Positions 51,145-59,404 of a DNA stretch of 64,000 nucleotides are shown here, piece after piece (the first letter of the stretch is position 1; every line of letters begins with the position of its first letter). The stretch is taken from positions 80,863 to 144,862 of the forward strand of contig CAIJZY010000038.1 in NCBI GenBank assembly GCA_903825285.1, read 5' to 3'. The position numbers and the translations under genes were made by a program. The notes under the pieces are model-generated. The model saw only the letters and a program-made list of their open reading frames with translations. It ran no database searches and had not been told where the DNA came from. Origin of the DNA: an uncultured Opitutia bacterium. GTDB taxonomy: Bacteria; Verrucomicrobiota; Verrucomicrobiia; Opitutales; Opitutaceae.

Positions 51145-51942
51145 ATGGTTGAGCGCATCACGAGTCTTCAGAATCCCCGGATCAAGCAGCTGGTGAAGCT
51201 GCGCGACCGCCGGCCGCGCGACGAGGCCGGGGTGTTCCTGGTGGAGGGCTACCGCGAGATCCGCCGCGCGCTGGAGAAGGGCGTGGCGCTGACCGAGCTG
51301 TATGTTTCACCGGAATGGTTCCTGGGGGAGAACGAGCCCGCACTCATCGACCAGGCCCGCGCCGCGGGCGCGCAGGTGTTTGAGCTGGGCAAGGAGACCT
51401 TCGCCAAGGTGGCCTACCGGGAGCGGCCCGACGGCCTGCTCGCCGTGGCGCCGCAGTGGCGGCTCACGCTCGCGGAGCTGGCGCTGCCGGCCGCGCCCTT
51501 CCTCCTGGTGGTCGAGGCGATCGAGAAGCCCGGCAACCTCGGCACGATCCTGCGCAGCGCGGATGCGGCCGGCTGCGACGCGGTGATCGTGTGCGACCCG
51601 GTGACGGACATCTTCAACCCCAACGTGGTCCGGGCCTCGACCGGCGTGCTCTTCTCGGTGCCGCTGGTGGTCGCGGGCAGCGCCGACGTGCTCGCGTGGC
51701 TGCGGTCGAAGCTGATCCGGACGGTGGCGACGACGCCCGCGGCGCAGACGCTCTACACCACGGCCGACCTGCGCGGCTCGCTGGCGGTCGTCATGGGCAG
51801 CGAGCAGTACGGGCTCAGCGAATTCTGGCTGAAGCACGCGGACCTCACGGTGCGCATCCCGATGGCGGGGCAGGCCGACTCGCTCAACGTGGCGATGGCC
51901 ACGATCATCACGCTCTTCGAGGCCGTGCGCCAGCGGGGCTGA
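51145..51942 (+). CDS. TrmH/SpoU-family 2'-O-ribose RNA methyltransferase
   Basis: A 265-residue SPOUT-fold methyltransferase. Its N-terminal substrate-binding part begins MVERITSLQNPRIKQLVKLR, the pattern of 23S rRNA G2251/tRNA-type TrmH enzymes. The three SPOUT motifs are VVEAIEKPGNLGTILRSADA, SLAVVMGSEQYGLSEFWLKH and VRIPMAGQADSLNVAMATII. Homologues modify ribose 2'-O of rRNA or tRNA. It is the only forward gene here, divergent from the uracil methyltransferase; both are RNA-modification genes and may share a regulatory site. Confidence 0.93.
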   Translation: MVERITSLQNPRIKQLVKLRDRRPRDEAGVFLVEGYREIRRALEKGVALTELYVSPEWFLGENEPALIDQARAAGAQVFELGKETFAKVAYRERPDGLLAVAPQWRLTLAELALPAAPFLLVVEAIEKPGNLGTILRSADAAGCDAVIVCDPVTDIFNPNVVRASTGVLFSVPLVVAGSADVLAWLRSKLIRTVATTPAAQTLYTTADLRGSLAVVMGSEQYGLSEFWLKHADLTVRIPMAGQADSLNVAMATIITLFEAVRQRG

Positions 51943-51950
51943 CGCCGCCC

Positions 51951-52466
51951 TCAGGGACGCGTCAGGCGGTTGACCAGCGCGCGGTACGGCGGGAGCAGGG
52001 CGAAGGCCATCACGAGCTTCACGCCGAGGTCGCCGCAGGCGAGCGGCAGCCAGTGCAGTGTCGTGCCGGCGAAGGCGAGGCTGAAGAAGATGCCGGTGTC
52101 CACGATCGAGGCCGCGACGGAGCCGAGCAGCGGGGCCTTCCACCAGCTCTGCTTGCGCAGCTGGTTGAACACGGCGACGTCGAGCAGCTGGGACACGATG
52201 AACGCGCTGCCGGAGGCGACGGCGATGCGCGCCGGGGCCAGGAGCGCGGAGCACGTGAGCCCGATGGCGAAGCCGATCCAGGCCACGCGGCGCGCGAGCG
52301 AGGGACCGGAGACGCGGTTGCAGACGTCGGTGACCAGGTAGGCCACGGGATAAGAGAACGCGCCCCAGGTGAGCCAGGCATTCAGCGGGAACTGCACGAG
52401 CAGGTTGGAGAGGAGCACGATCGCCGCCATGGCGAGCGCGGGGAGCACGATTGGGCGCACGTTCAT
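51951..52466 (-). CDS. yhhQ: Queuosine-precursor transporter (YhhQ/VUT family)
   Basis: A 171-residue membrane protein with about six helices, starting VRPIVLPALAMAAIVLLSNL. The VUT-family motif appears as PVAYLVTDVCNRVSGPSLAR (Y-L-x-T-D-x-x-N) and GSAFIVSQLLDVAVFNQLRK. YhhQ members import queuine precursors preQ0/preQ1. Its ATG overlaps the oleD stop by four bases, so it is in the HDAC-rnd-oleC-oleD operon, although its function points to the queC-queE genes 5 kb away on the other strand. Confidence 0.86.
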   Translation of the reverse strand: MNVRPIVLPALAMAAIVLLSNLLVQFPLNAWLTWGAFSYPVAYLVTDVCNRVSGPSLARRVAWIGFAIGLTCSALLAPARIAVASGSAFIVSQLLDVAVFNQLRKQSWWKAPLLGSVAASIVDTGIFFSLAFAGTTLHWLPLACGDLGVKLVMAFALLPPYRALVNRLTRP

Positions 52467-53461
52467 GTCGTTGGACCACCCGTGCGCCGGTACCAGGCGA
52501 CCAGCTCCGCGGTGCCAGCGGCCATGCTGATCCGCGGCACGTAGCCCAGGTCGCGCCGCGCTGCGGTGAGATTGAACCAGTGGTCCTTGGCCAGCTCGGC
52601 GGCGATGAAGCGCGTCATGGGGGGCTCACCGCCCAGTGGCAGCACGCGCCACGCGGCCTCGCACACGGCGCCGAGGGCGGTGGCGGCCCCGAGGGGGATC
52701 CGCCGCGTGACCGGCGGCTCGCCGAGGGCGGTGAGCAGGCCGTTGATCCAGTCCCAGAGCACGACCGGCTCGCCGTTGGTGATGAAGTACGCCTTGCCCG
52801 AGACGCCGCGCCGCAGCGCGTCCTCGGCGAGCAGGTGGGCATCAACGGCGTTCTCGACCTGAACCATGTCCACGCGGTTGCGGCCGGTGCCGACGATGCG
52901 CAGCCGGCCGGCGCGCGCGCGCGCGAGCACCCGCGGGACGAGATGCGGGTCGCCAACGCCCCAGATCAGGTGCGGCCGCAGGGCGACGGTGCGGAGGGAC
53001 GGGGAATTGGCGGCGAGCACCTCGCGCTCGGCGATCGCCTTGGTGAGCGGATAGGGACTCGGGCAGGCGGTGGTGAGCGGGAGGGACTCGTCGGCATCGG
53101 CGAGGTCGCCGCCGTGGTAGACCACGCTCGGCGTGCTGGTGTGGACCAGCCGTGCGACCCCGTGGGCGCGGCAGCCCTCGAGCAAGGCCCGCGTGCCGAG
53201 CACGTTGGTGCGGTGAAAATCGTCGTAGCGGCCCCAGACCCCGACCTTGGCGGCGGTGTGGAAGACGGTCTCGATGCCCGCGCAGGCGGCGCGCACCGCG
53301 ACAGCATCGTCCAGCGAGGCGCGGATGAAGCGCACGCCGCGGGCCTCGAGGTCGGGCGCGGGCGTGCGGCCGAGGACCGTCACCGGCCGGCCGGCGGCGA
53401 GCAGGCGCTCGACGAGGCGTCGTCCAAGGAAGCCGGTGCCGCCGGTGACCAGGGTGCTCAT
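52463..53461 (-). CDS. oleD: NAD(P)-dependent 2-alkyl-3-oxoalkanoate reductase, OleD-type
   Basis: Reduces 2-alkyl-3-ketoalkanoate to the beta-hydroxy acid in long-chain olefin biosynthesis. The 332-residue short-chain-dehydrogenase-like protein has the cofactor motif LVTGGTGFLGRRLVERLLA, HTSTPSVVYHGGDLADADES and the active-site YPLTKAIAE (Y-x-x-x-K). The 3-beta-HSD/OleD subgroup is supported by an OleC gene directly upstream, whose stop overlaps its start (ATGA). Its own stop overlaps yhhQ. OleA and OleB partners are not in the window. Confidence 0.85.
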   Translation of the reverse strand: MSTLVTGGTGFLGRRLVERLLAAGRPVTVLGRTPAPDLEARGVRFIRASLDDAVAVRAACAGIETVFHTAAKVGVWGRYDDFHRTNVLGTRALLEGCRAHGVARLVHTSTPSVVYHGGDLADADESLPLTTACPSPYPLTKAIAEREVLAANSPSLRTVALRPHLIWGVGDPHLVPRVLARARAGRLRIVGTGRNRVDMVQVENAVDAHLLAEDALRRGVSGKAYFITNGEPVVLWDWINGLLTALGEPPVTRRIPLGAATALGAVCEAAWRVLPLGGEPPMTRFIAAELAKDHWFNLTAARRDLGYVPRISMAAGTAELVAWYRRTGGPTT

Positions 53462-55113
53462 GGGGCGGAGGCGGTCTCGACACCCTGCGCGCTGGCGGCC
53501 CAGGCGGCAAGCGCGAGGCGGTGGATCTTGGCGTTGTGGCGGACGTCCACAGGGAAACGGGGATGAAAATAGAAGCGGGAGATGGCGGCGGTGTGCGGGT
53601 GCTGGAGCGCGAGGGCCCGCAGCTCGGCGGCGAAGGCCCGAGCCGCGCCGGCGCGGAGCGAGGGCGATTCCACGACGAGGCCGGGCTGCTGACTTCCGTG
53701 GGACCCGAGTCCGACCAGCGCGCAGCGCGTCACGCGGCGGTGCTGGCGGAACACCTGCTCGCAGGGTTCGGTGAAAAGCGGGCCGGCCGAGGTCTCGACG
53801 CGCTCCGCCTTGCGGCCGACAAACCAGAGGCGGCTGGAGTAATCCAAATAGCCACAGTCACCCATGCGATGCCAGACCGCGCCTGACGGCGCGGAAACGC
53901 CAGATGGTATCTTGGCCGCGGCCGTGGCCTCGGGCAGGGCGTCGTACTCCTTGGTGACGACGGGACCCTGCACGATGATCTCGCCAATCTCTCCCGTCGG
54001 CAGCTCGGGGGCGTCGGCGAGGATGGCGATGGGACGGTCGGTGATGGGGATGATGCGGACGCTGATGTCGGGCAGCGGCCGGCCGACGCACGCGCCGCGG
54101 ACGGAGCGGAGGTCGATCTCGGTGCTGGAGACGGTGGCAACGGGCAGCGCCTCGGTGGCGCCGTAGGGGCTGTGCAGGCGTCCCTGGGGCAGCAGGCGAC
54201 GCGAACTTTCCCACAGCGCGGACGGCACGGGTGCCCCGGCGCTGAGCACGCGGCGCAGGCTGGGCAGGTTGATCCGCTGCTGCTCGCAGTACGCGCTCAC
54301 CTTGAGCCAGAGCGTCGGCGAGCCAAAGGAGGTCGTGACGTTTTCCTGAAGGATGGCCTGGACGATCTTGGCCGGATCGGCGGCCGCGGGGCGGCGGGGA
54401 TCGATCTCGGGCACGACGGTGGTCAGGCCGAGCGCGGGGTTGAAGAGCGCGAAGATGGGCAGCATCGGCAGGTCGACCTCGCCCGGGGTGATATCGTAGG
54501 CCGCACGGATCAGCCGGACCTGGGCCTCGAACATGCCGTGCTCGTAGCAGACCCCTTTCGGCGCGCCGGTGGAGCCGGAGGTGAAGAGGATGGCGGCAAG
54601 ATCGGAGGCCGCGCTCTGCACCGTGGCCGCGGCGCGAGGTTGGCCGGCGGCCGCGACGCGGGCGGTCGGCGAGGCGCTGACCGGGACGCGGACCTGCACG
54701 GAGGCGAAGGCGCGGCGGAAGACATGGCTGAGGCCGCGCGCCAGCGGGATGCCGACCAGGGCGCGGGGCCGGGAGCGGGTGACGCAGGCGAGGAAGTTTT
54801 TCAGGCCCATGCCCGGGTCGATGACCACGGGGATGGCGCCGGCGCGAAACAGGGCGAAGACGACGGCGATGAGCGGCAGGCCCGGCTTCACCATGACCAG
54901 CGTGCGGTCGCCGGCGCGCACGCCGGCGACGGCGAGCGTTGCACCCCAGGCGGAGACCTCGGCGTCGAGCTCGGTGAACGTCAGCGTGAGGTAGTCGATC
55001 CGTCCGTCGGCGGTGCGGCCGCGCGGGATCTTGAGCGCGGGCTGGCCCGGCGCGGCGGCGGCCATGAGCGCGAGGTGGCGCGCGATGTTGGCGTTGGTCT
55101 CGGGCGGGGGCAC
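53458..55113 (-). CDS. oleC: OleC-type AMP-dependent synthetase (beta-lactone synthetase)
   Basis: Activates 2-alkyl-3-hydroxyalkanoate with ATP to form the beta-lactone in head-to-head olefin biosynthesis. The 551-residue ANL-superfamily protein contains the AMP-binding P-loop ILFTSGSTGAPKGVCYEHGM, the OleC-typical VMVKPGLPLIAVVFALFRAG with VVIDPGMGLKNFL, SAGAPVPSALWESSRRLLPQ, HSPYGATEALPVATVSS, WHRMGDCGYLDYSSRLW and the C-terminal FHPRFPVDVRHNAKIHRLAL. Homologues I know of share these. A GTG at 55113 is used, 44 bases after the RNase D gene. Membrane helices are absent. Confidence 0.92.
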   Translation of the reverse strand: MPPPETNANIARHLALMAAAAPGQPALKIPRGRTADGRIDYLTLTFTELDAEVSAWGATLAVAGVRAGDRTLVMVKPGLPLIAVVFALFRAGAIPVVIDPGMGLKNFLACVTRSRPRALVGIPLARGLSHVFRRAFASVQVRVPVSASPTARVAAAGQPRAAATVQSAASDLAAILFTSGSTGAPKGVCYEHGMFEAQVRLIRAAYDITPGEVDLPMLPIFALFNPALGLTTVVPEIDPRRPAAADPAKIVQAILQENVTTSFGSPTLWLKVSAYCEQQRINLPSLRRVLSAGAPVPSALWESSRRLLPQGRLHSPYGATEALPVATVSSTEIDLRSVRGACVGRPLPDISVRIIPITDRPIAILADAPELPTGEIGEIIVQGPVVTKEYDALPEATAAAKIPSGVSAPSGAVWHRMGDCGYLDYSSRLWFVGRKAERVETSAGPLFTEPCEQVFRQHRRVTRCALVGLGSHGSQQPGLVVESPSLRAGAARAFAAELRALALQHPHTAAISRFYFHPRFPVDVRHNAKIHRLALAAWAASAQGVETASAP

Positions 55114-55157
55114 GGCGGTGTGGACGTTGAGCGTGGGGTCGCTCCGCAGCCGGTGCC

Positions 55158-56336
55158 CTACCTCTCCTGCAGCGACGGCTCTTTCCGCAGCAGCTCGGCC
55201 TGCCAGGGCAGCAGGACCTGGTCGAGCTGGCGGGGCGAGCGGGCGATCTGGGCGAGCTGGGAGCGGTTGGCGATCAGGGTCGCCTCCAGGCCGAGCTTCT
55301 TGGCGAGCCGGTCGCGGTCGTGCTTGATGCGCTCCTGGTGCTCGATCTCGGCCTGCGAGAGCGACACATGGTTCGGGTCGCGGCCGGGACGGCGCGGCAG
55401 GCTCTTGGGGTCCCGCGCGAGCCCGGCGCGCACGGCGGCGACGAGCGACGGGAAGATGCGGTCGTGGCGCCGGCCGAGGTGGACGCGCGCGAGGATCTCC
55501 TCCGCGGTCTGGCTCGTCTCGGCGGTCTCGGCGAGCTGGATGAGGAGGGCGTTGCCGCAGACCTTGAACGGCGGCGTGTCGAGGCGCTGCGCCTGCTGCT
55601 CGCGCCAGTGCCAGACGGCGTGCAGGACACTGAGGCCGGCGCCGCGCAGGCGCTCGCTGCGGCCGATGCGCCAGTCGTGCTCCGTCGGCGGGGCGAAGCC
55701 GGTCGACCCGGACTCGATCTGGGAGCGGCACTGCTGCTCCAGCCAGTCCATCCGGTGCAGCTTGGTGAGCTCGCGCGTGAGCAGGTCGCGCAGGGCGGGC
55801 AGGTGCCAGACGTCGAGGGCGGCGTAGTTGAGCAGCTTGGGCGTGATGGGCCGCGCGGACCAGTTGGCCTTCTGGCCCGACTTGTCGACGGCGACGCCGA
55901 AATGGTCCTCCAGCAGCGACCCGAGGCCGATGCGGGCGCGGCCGAGGAGCTGCGCGGCCAGCATGGTGTCGAAGATGCTCTTGGGCCGGAAGCCGTTGAG
56001 GTCGTGCAGGAGCCGCAGGTCGAAGTCGCTGCCGTGCATCAGCAGGTGCTTGGTGGCGAGCCGGTGCAGGAGCGGCTCGAACTTCAGGCCCGGGGCCAGC
56101 ATGTCGACGAGGAAGACCTCGCGGCCGACCAGGAGCTGCATGAGGCAGACCCGGGTCTTGTAGTGGTACATGTTGTCGGCCTCGGTATCGAGGGAGACCT
56201 CGGCCACGCGGTCGAGCGCGGCCAGCAGCGGCGCCAGGGAACCGGGTTGATCGAGCAGTTGGTAGGCGGGCGGACGGGAAGTCACTTTGACGCCGAGCAA
56301 ACGGCGAACCTGGAGAGGGAGGAAGCGGGAAATCAT
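55158..56336 (-). CDS. RNase D-like 3'-5' exonuclease with HRDC-like region
   Basis: A 392-residue DEDD-type exonuclease: VSLDTEADNMYHYKTRVCLM (motif I with D-x-E), MHGSDFDLRLLHDLNGFRP (motif II) and LLNYAALDVWHLPAL (motif III with YxxxD). The C-terminal half (LSVLHAVWHWREQQAQRLDT) matches the HRDC-type nucleic-acid-binding helices. RNase D trims 3' ends of tRNAs. The ATG at 56336 is used because it overlaps the HDAC gene's TGA by four bases. Confidence 0.86.
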   Translation of the reverse strand: MISRFLPLQVRRLLGVKVTSRPPAYQLLDQPGSLAPLLAALDRVAEVSLDTEADNMYHYKTRVCLMQLLVGREVFLVDMLAPGLKFEPLLHRLATKHLLMHGSDFDLRLLHDLNGFRPKSIFDTMLAAQLLGRARIGLGSLLEDHFGVAVDKSGQKANWSARPITPKLLNYAALDVWHLPALRDLLTRELTKLHRMDWLEQQCRSQIESGSTGFAPPTEHDWRIGRSERLRGAGLSVLHAVWHWREQQAQRLDTPPFKVCGNALLIQLAETAETSQTAEEILARVHLGRRHDRIFPSLVAAVRAGLARDPKSLPRRPGRDPNHVSLSQAEIEHQERIKHDRDRLAKKLGLEATLIANRSQLAQIARSPRQLDQVLLPWQAELLRKEPSLQER

Positions 56337-57205
56337 GCGGCGGGCGGCGGGTTCTCCCACGCCGAGAGGAAGGCATCAATCAACAAAGGAAGGTCATCGC
56401 TGTAGCCGCCCTCGAGGATCGCGGCGGCGGGGAGGCCGGTTTCCCGCAGCCAGCGGCCCAGCGCGGCAAAATCCTCGGCCTCAAGGGTCATGGCCGTGAT
56501 CGGGTCGCGCGCGTAGGCGTCGAAGCCGGCGGAGACGAGCACCAGGTCGGGGGCGAAGCCGACGACGGCATCGAGCGACTCGCGCAGGGCGGCCAGGTGG
56601 GCCGCGCGCGGCGAGTGCGGGGCGACGGGCCAGTTGTGGCAGTTGTCGAAGGACGCCGTCCCCGTGCCGGGATATCCCGGGTACTGGTGGACGGAGGTGA
56701 ACAGCAGGCCGTCGCGCCCGCGCAGGATGGCCTCGGTGCCGTTGCCATGGTGGGCGTCGAAGTCCCAGACCGCGACCCGCCCCACCCCGCGGGCCCGGGC
56801 GGCCAGGGCCGCGATGGCGATCTGGTTGAGGTAGCAGAACCCCATCGCCTGGCCGGCGGTGGCGTGGTGGCCGGGCGGGCGCATCAGGGAAAAAACCCGC
56901 TCGCCCGCGAGGGCGAGGTCGGAGGCCTGCAGCGCGGCGGCCACGGCCTGGCGGGCGTGGGCGGGGATGTTCGGCAGGTACGGCGTGTCGGCGTCGAAGT
57001 CGCGCGGGACCGCGAGGCGCCGGAGGTGGGCCGGCGTGTGGGCGAGCCGCAGGATTTCATCCGGGACCTCCGCGGCGGGCGTTCGCCAGGTCCAGTCCGG
57101 GTGCGCGGCCCGCAGGTGGGCGGCGCTGCGGAGGACCCGCGCGGGCTGCTCGGGGCGCAGCGAGGAGCCGTAGTCGGCGCAGTGCGGGTCGTGCAGAAGG
57201 ATCAT
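56333..57205 (-). CDS. Histone-deacetylase-family (acetylpolyamine amidohydrolase-like) protein
   Basis: A 290-residue zinc deacetylase. Active-site motifs are visible: FSLMRPPGHHATAGQAMG (His-His), VAVWDFDAHHGNGTEAI (Asp, His zinc ligands), LVSAGFDAYARDP (Asp) and AILEGGYSDDLPLL. Bacterial members deacetylate acetylpolyamines or other acetyl amides, or proteins. Its N-terminus HDPHCADYGSSLRPEQPARV fits the family's class-II-like group. First gene of the five-gene operon; it is divergent from queC, 51 bases away. Confidence 0.93.
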   Translation of the reverse strand: MILLHDPHCADYGSSLRPEQPARVLRSAAHLRAAHPDWTWRTPAAEVPDEILRLAHTPAHLRRLAVPRDFDADTPYLPNIPAHARQAVAAALQASDLALAGERVFSLMRPPGHHATAGQAMGFCYLNQIAIAALAARARGVGRVAVWDFDAHHGNGTEAILRGRDGLLFTSVHQYPGYPGTGTASFDNCHNWPVAPHSPRAAHLAALRESLDAVVGFAPDLVLVSAGFDAYARDPITAMTLEAEDFAALGRWLRETGLPAAAILEGGYSDDLPLLIDAFLSAWENPPPAA

Positions 57206-57256
57206 CCGGTGTTTTCTGTTTGTGACTTTTCAGCCGATGAAGGCCAATGTTTAAGC

Positions 57257-57946
57257 ATGAAGGTCGTGGTGCTCTGCTCGGGCGGAATGGATTCCGTGAC
57301 GGCGCTGTATTGGGCGCGGCGGGAGCATGCCGTCGTGGCGGTGGCGAGCTTCGACTACGGCGCGAAGCACAATCCCCGCGAGCTGCCCCTGGCGGCGGAG
57401 CATGCGGCGAGGCTCGGCGTGCGACACGAGGTGATCCCGCTGGAATTCGTAAACCGCCTGTTTTCGTCGGACCTGCTGCAGAGCGGCGGGGCGGTGCCGG
57501 ACGGGCATTACGAGGCCGCGAACATGAGGCAGACGGTGGTGCCGTTCCGCAACGCGATCATGCTGTCGATCGCCGCCGGCTTCGCCGAGAGCGTCGGCGC
57601 GGAGGGCCTGGTGATCGCGGCCCACGGCGGCGACCACGCGATCTACCCGGACTGCCGCGAGGATTTCATGCGGGCCATGGGCGACGCCATGCGGCTCGGC
57701 ACCTATGCGCAGGTGCAGCTGCTGCGGCCGTTCATCACTCGGACAAAAGGGGAGATTGTCGCGGAGGGCACGCGGCTCGGCGTGGACTTCGCCCGGACAT
57801 GGTCCTGCTACAAGGGCGGCGCGATCCACTGCGGCATGTGCGGCACCTGCGTGGAGCGACGCGAGGCCTTCCTGCAGGCCGGCGTGCCGGACCCGACGAC
57901 CTATGCGTCGCTGGACCCGCTGCCGCCCAAACCCCGGTCGAGCTGA
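57257..57946 (+). CDS. queC: 7-cyano-7-deazaguanine synthase QueC
   Basis: Makes preQ0 from 7-carboxy-7-deazaguanine with ammonia and ATP, for queuosine tRNA modification. The 229-residue ATP pyrophosphatase has the P-loop VLCSGGMDSVTALYWA, the YGAKHNPRELPLAAEHA segment, MRQTVVPFRNAIMLSIAAG and the C-terminal zinc site CYKGGAIHCGMCGTCVERRE. No preQ1-riboswitch-like sequence was seen upstream. QueE follows 83 bases later. Confidence 0.96.
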   Translation: MKVVVLCSGGMDSVTALYWARREHAVVAVASFDYGAKHNPRELPLAAEHAARLGVRHEVIPLEFVNRLFSSDLLQSGGAVPDGHYEAANMRQTVVPFRNAIMLSIAAGFAESVGAEGLVIAAHGGDHAIYPDCREDFMRAMGDAMRLGTYAQVQLLRPFITRTKGEIVAEGTRLGVDFARTWSCYKGGAIHCGMCGTCVERREAFLQAGVPDPTTYASLDPLPPKPRSS

Positions 57947-58029
57947 CCCTGGCTAACGCTGGATCAGAGGAGTGGGAATTAACGGATATTCGTGGTTGGA
58001 TCAGGGTCTGAGACCAGGACGGTTTTTCC

Positions 58030-58722
58030 ATGCTGATATCCGAAATTTTCTACTCCATCCAGGGCGAGGGGCGGCTGACCGGCGTGCCCTCGGTCTTTGT
58101 GCGGACCAGCGGCTGCAACCTGCGCTGCAACTGGTGCGACACGCCGTACGCCTCGTGGCAACCGGAGGGCGAGGCCCGCACGATCCCGCAGATCCTCGCG
58201 GAGATTGAGCAGCATCCGGCCCGGCACGTCGTGCTGACGGGTGGCGAGCCGATGATTGCGAAGGAAGTGGCCGCGCTGGCGGCGGCGATCCGGGAGCTGG
58301 GCTATCACCTCACGATCGAGACGGCCGCGACCGTGGCGCCGGGCGGGATCGGCTGCGACCTGGCGTCGCTGTCACCCAAGCTGCTCAATTCCGCGCCGGA
58401 CAACCGGCTCGGGCCAACCTGGCGCAAGAAGCACGAGGCGCTGCGCTGGCAGCCGGACGTGGTGCGCGCGTGGGTCGAGGGCTATGACTACCAGCTGAAA
58501 TTCGTCGTGGCACAGCCTGCGGACGTGGAGGAGATCGAGGGCATGCTCAGCCGGCTCAAGCTCGAGATTCCGCGGCACCAGGTGCTGCTCATGCCCGAGG
58601 GAATCAGCCTCGAGCAGGTGCGCGCCCGCGCCAGCTGGCTGGCGGAGCTGTGCAAGGCGCGCGGCTATCGCTACTCGCATCGGTTGCAGCTCGAGTTGTA
58701 CGGCAACCGGCGGGGAACCTGA
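58030..58722 (+). CDS. queE: 7-carboxy-7-deazaguanine synthase QueE
   Basis: Radical-SAM ring contraction of 6-carboxytetrahydropterin to 7-carboxy-7-deazaguanine, the step before QueC. The 230-residue protein has ISEIFYSIQGEGRLTGVPSV, the cluster motif SGCNLRCNWCDT (Cys29, Cys33, Cys36), HVVLTGGEPMIAKEVAALAA and LKFVVAQPADVEEI. Order queC-queE on one strand supports co-expression. QueD and QueF are not in the window. A YhhQ-type importer gene lies 5 kb upstream on the other strand. Confidence 0.95.
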   Translation: MLISEIFYSIQGEGRLTGVPSVFVRTSGCNLRCNWCDTPYASWQPEGEARTIPQILAEIEQHPARHVVLTGGEPMIAKEVAALAAAIRELGYHLTIETAATVAPGGIGCDLASLSPKLLNSAPDNRLGPTWRKKHEALRWQPDVVRAWVEGYDYQLKFVVAQPADVEEIEGMLSRLKLEIPRHQVLLMPEGISLEQVRARASWLAELCKARGYRYSHRLQLELYGNRRGT

Positions 58723-58734
58723 GGACCGTCCGCC

Positions 58735-59388
58735 ATGTTTCACTCCCACCAAGACCAGCCGGACCCGCCCCGGCGGCTCTCGAAGGAGCTGCACCTGCTG
58801 GCGGAACGCTTCGCCGAGCAGCCGGTCACGCTGCAGGAGGTCATGACTGAGCTCGGGGCGCGGGCGTCGGGACTGCTGATCATCATCCTCGCCCTGCCCT
58901 TCTGCGCGCCGGTCTCGATCCCCGGGCTCTCGGTGCCGTTCGGCCTGATCATCTTGTTCATCGCGGCGCGCTACGCGCTGGGGCTCCCGCCCTGGCTGCC
59001 GGCGCGGCTCCTGGCGACGCGGCTGCCGCCACGGTTTTTTCGGGCGGTGCTGGAGGGGGCGAGCCGGCTGATCGGATGGATCGAACGCGAACTGCGTCCA
59101 CGCTGGCTTTGGTGGACCGGCTCGACGCGGCTGCTGCGGCTGCACACGGCGATGGTGGGCTTCGGCGGATTCCTGCTGCTCCTGCCGCTCGTGGGCCTGC
59201 CGTTCACCAACACGCTGCCGGCGCTGGTGATTGTGATCGGCATGCTGGGCATGATGGAGCGCGACGGCCTGGCGATCGCGGGCGCGTATGCGCTGCTGGC
59301 CGCCACCCTGGTCTACTTCGGGATGTTCGCGGCCGTGATGGTCGAGCTGGTCCAGCGCTGCTGGCACTGGCTGGCCCACCTGCTGTAG
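58735..59388 (+). CDS. ExoD-family (exopolysaccharide synthesis) membrane protein
   Basis: A 217-residue protein with four or five helices. The ExoD-family pattern is seen in ALPFCAPVSIPGLSVPFGLI (P-x-x-x-P-x-P-G-x-S-x-x-x-G), LLIIILALPFCAPV, and the repeated TNTLPALVIVIGMLGMMERD. Rhizobial ExoD is linked to exopolysaccharide and alkaline-stress tolerance; activity unknown. It starts 12 bases after queE and ends 16 bases before nagB, where a short GC hairpin fills the gap. Confidence 0.86.
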   Translation: MFHSHQDQPDPPRRLSKELHLLAERFAEQPVTLQEVMTELGARASGLLIIILALPFCAPVSIPGLSVPFGLIILFIAARYALGLPPWLPARLLATRLPPRFFRAVLEGASRLIGWIERELRPRWLWWTGSTRLLRLHTAMVGFGGFLLLLPLVGLPFTNTLPALVIVIGMLGMMERDGLAIAGAYALLAATLVYFGMFAAVMVELVQRCWHWLAHLL

Positions 59389-59404
59389 CGGCCCGGCGGG
59401 GCCG
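59389..59404. terminator. GC hairpin filling the exoD/nagB convergent gap
   Basis: The whole 16-base gap reads CGGCCC GGCG GGGCCG, a six-base-pair stem with a four-base loop. It ends exactly at both stop codons. With no U-tract on either side it may be a weak bidirectional transcription-terminating or RNA-stabilising hairpin. Confidence 0.4.

Noticed and set aside
57206..57256. preQ1 riboswitch upstream of queC
   Set aside because: The 51-base gap lacks the C-rich stem-loop and A-rich tail of preQ1 aptamers. No other known riboswitch pattern was seen in the leader regions that I read.
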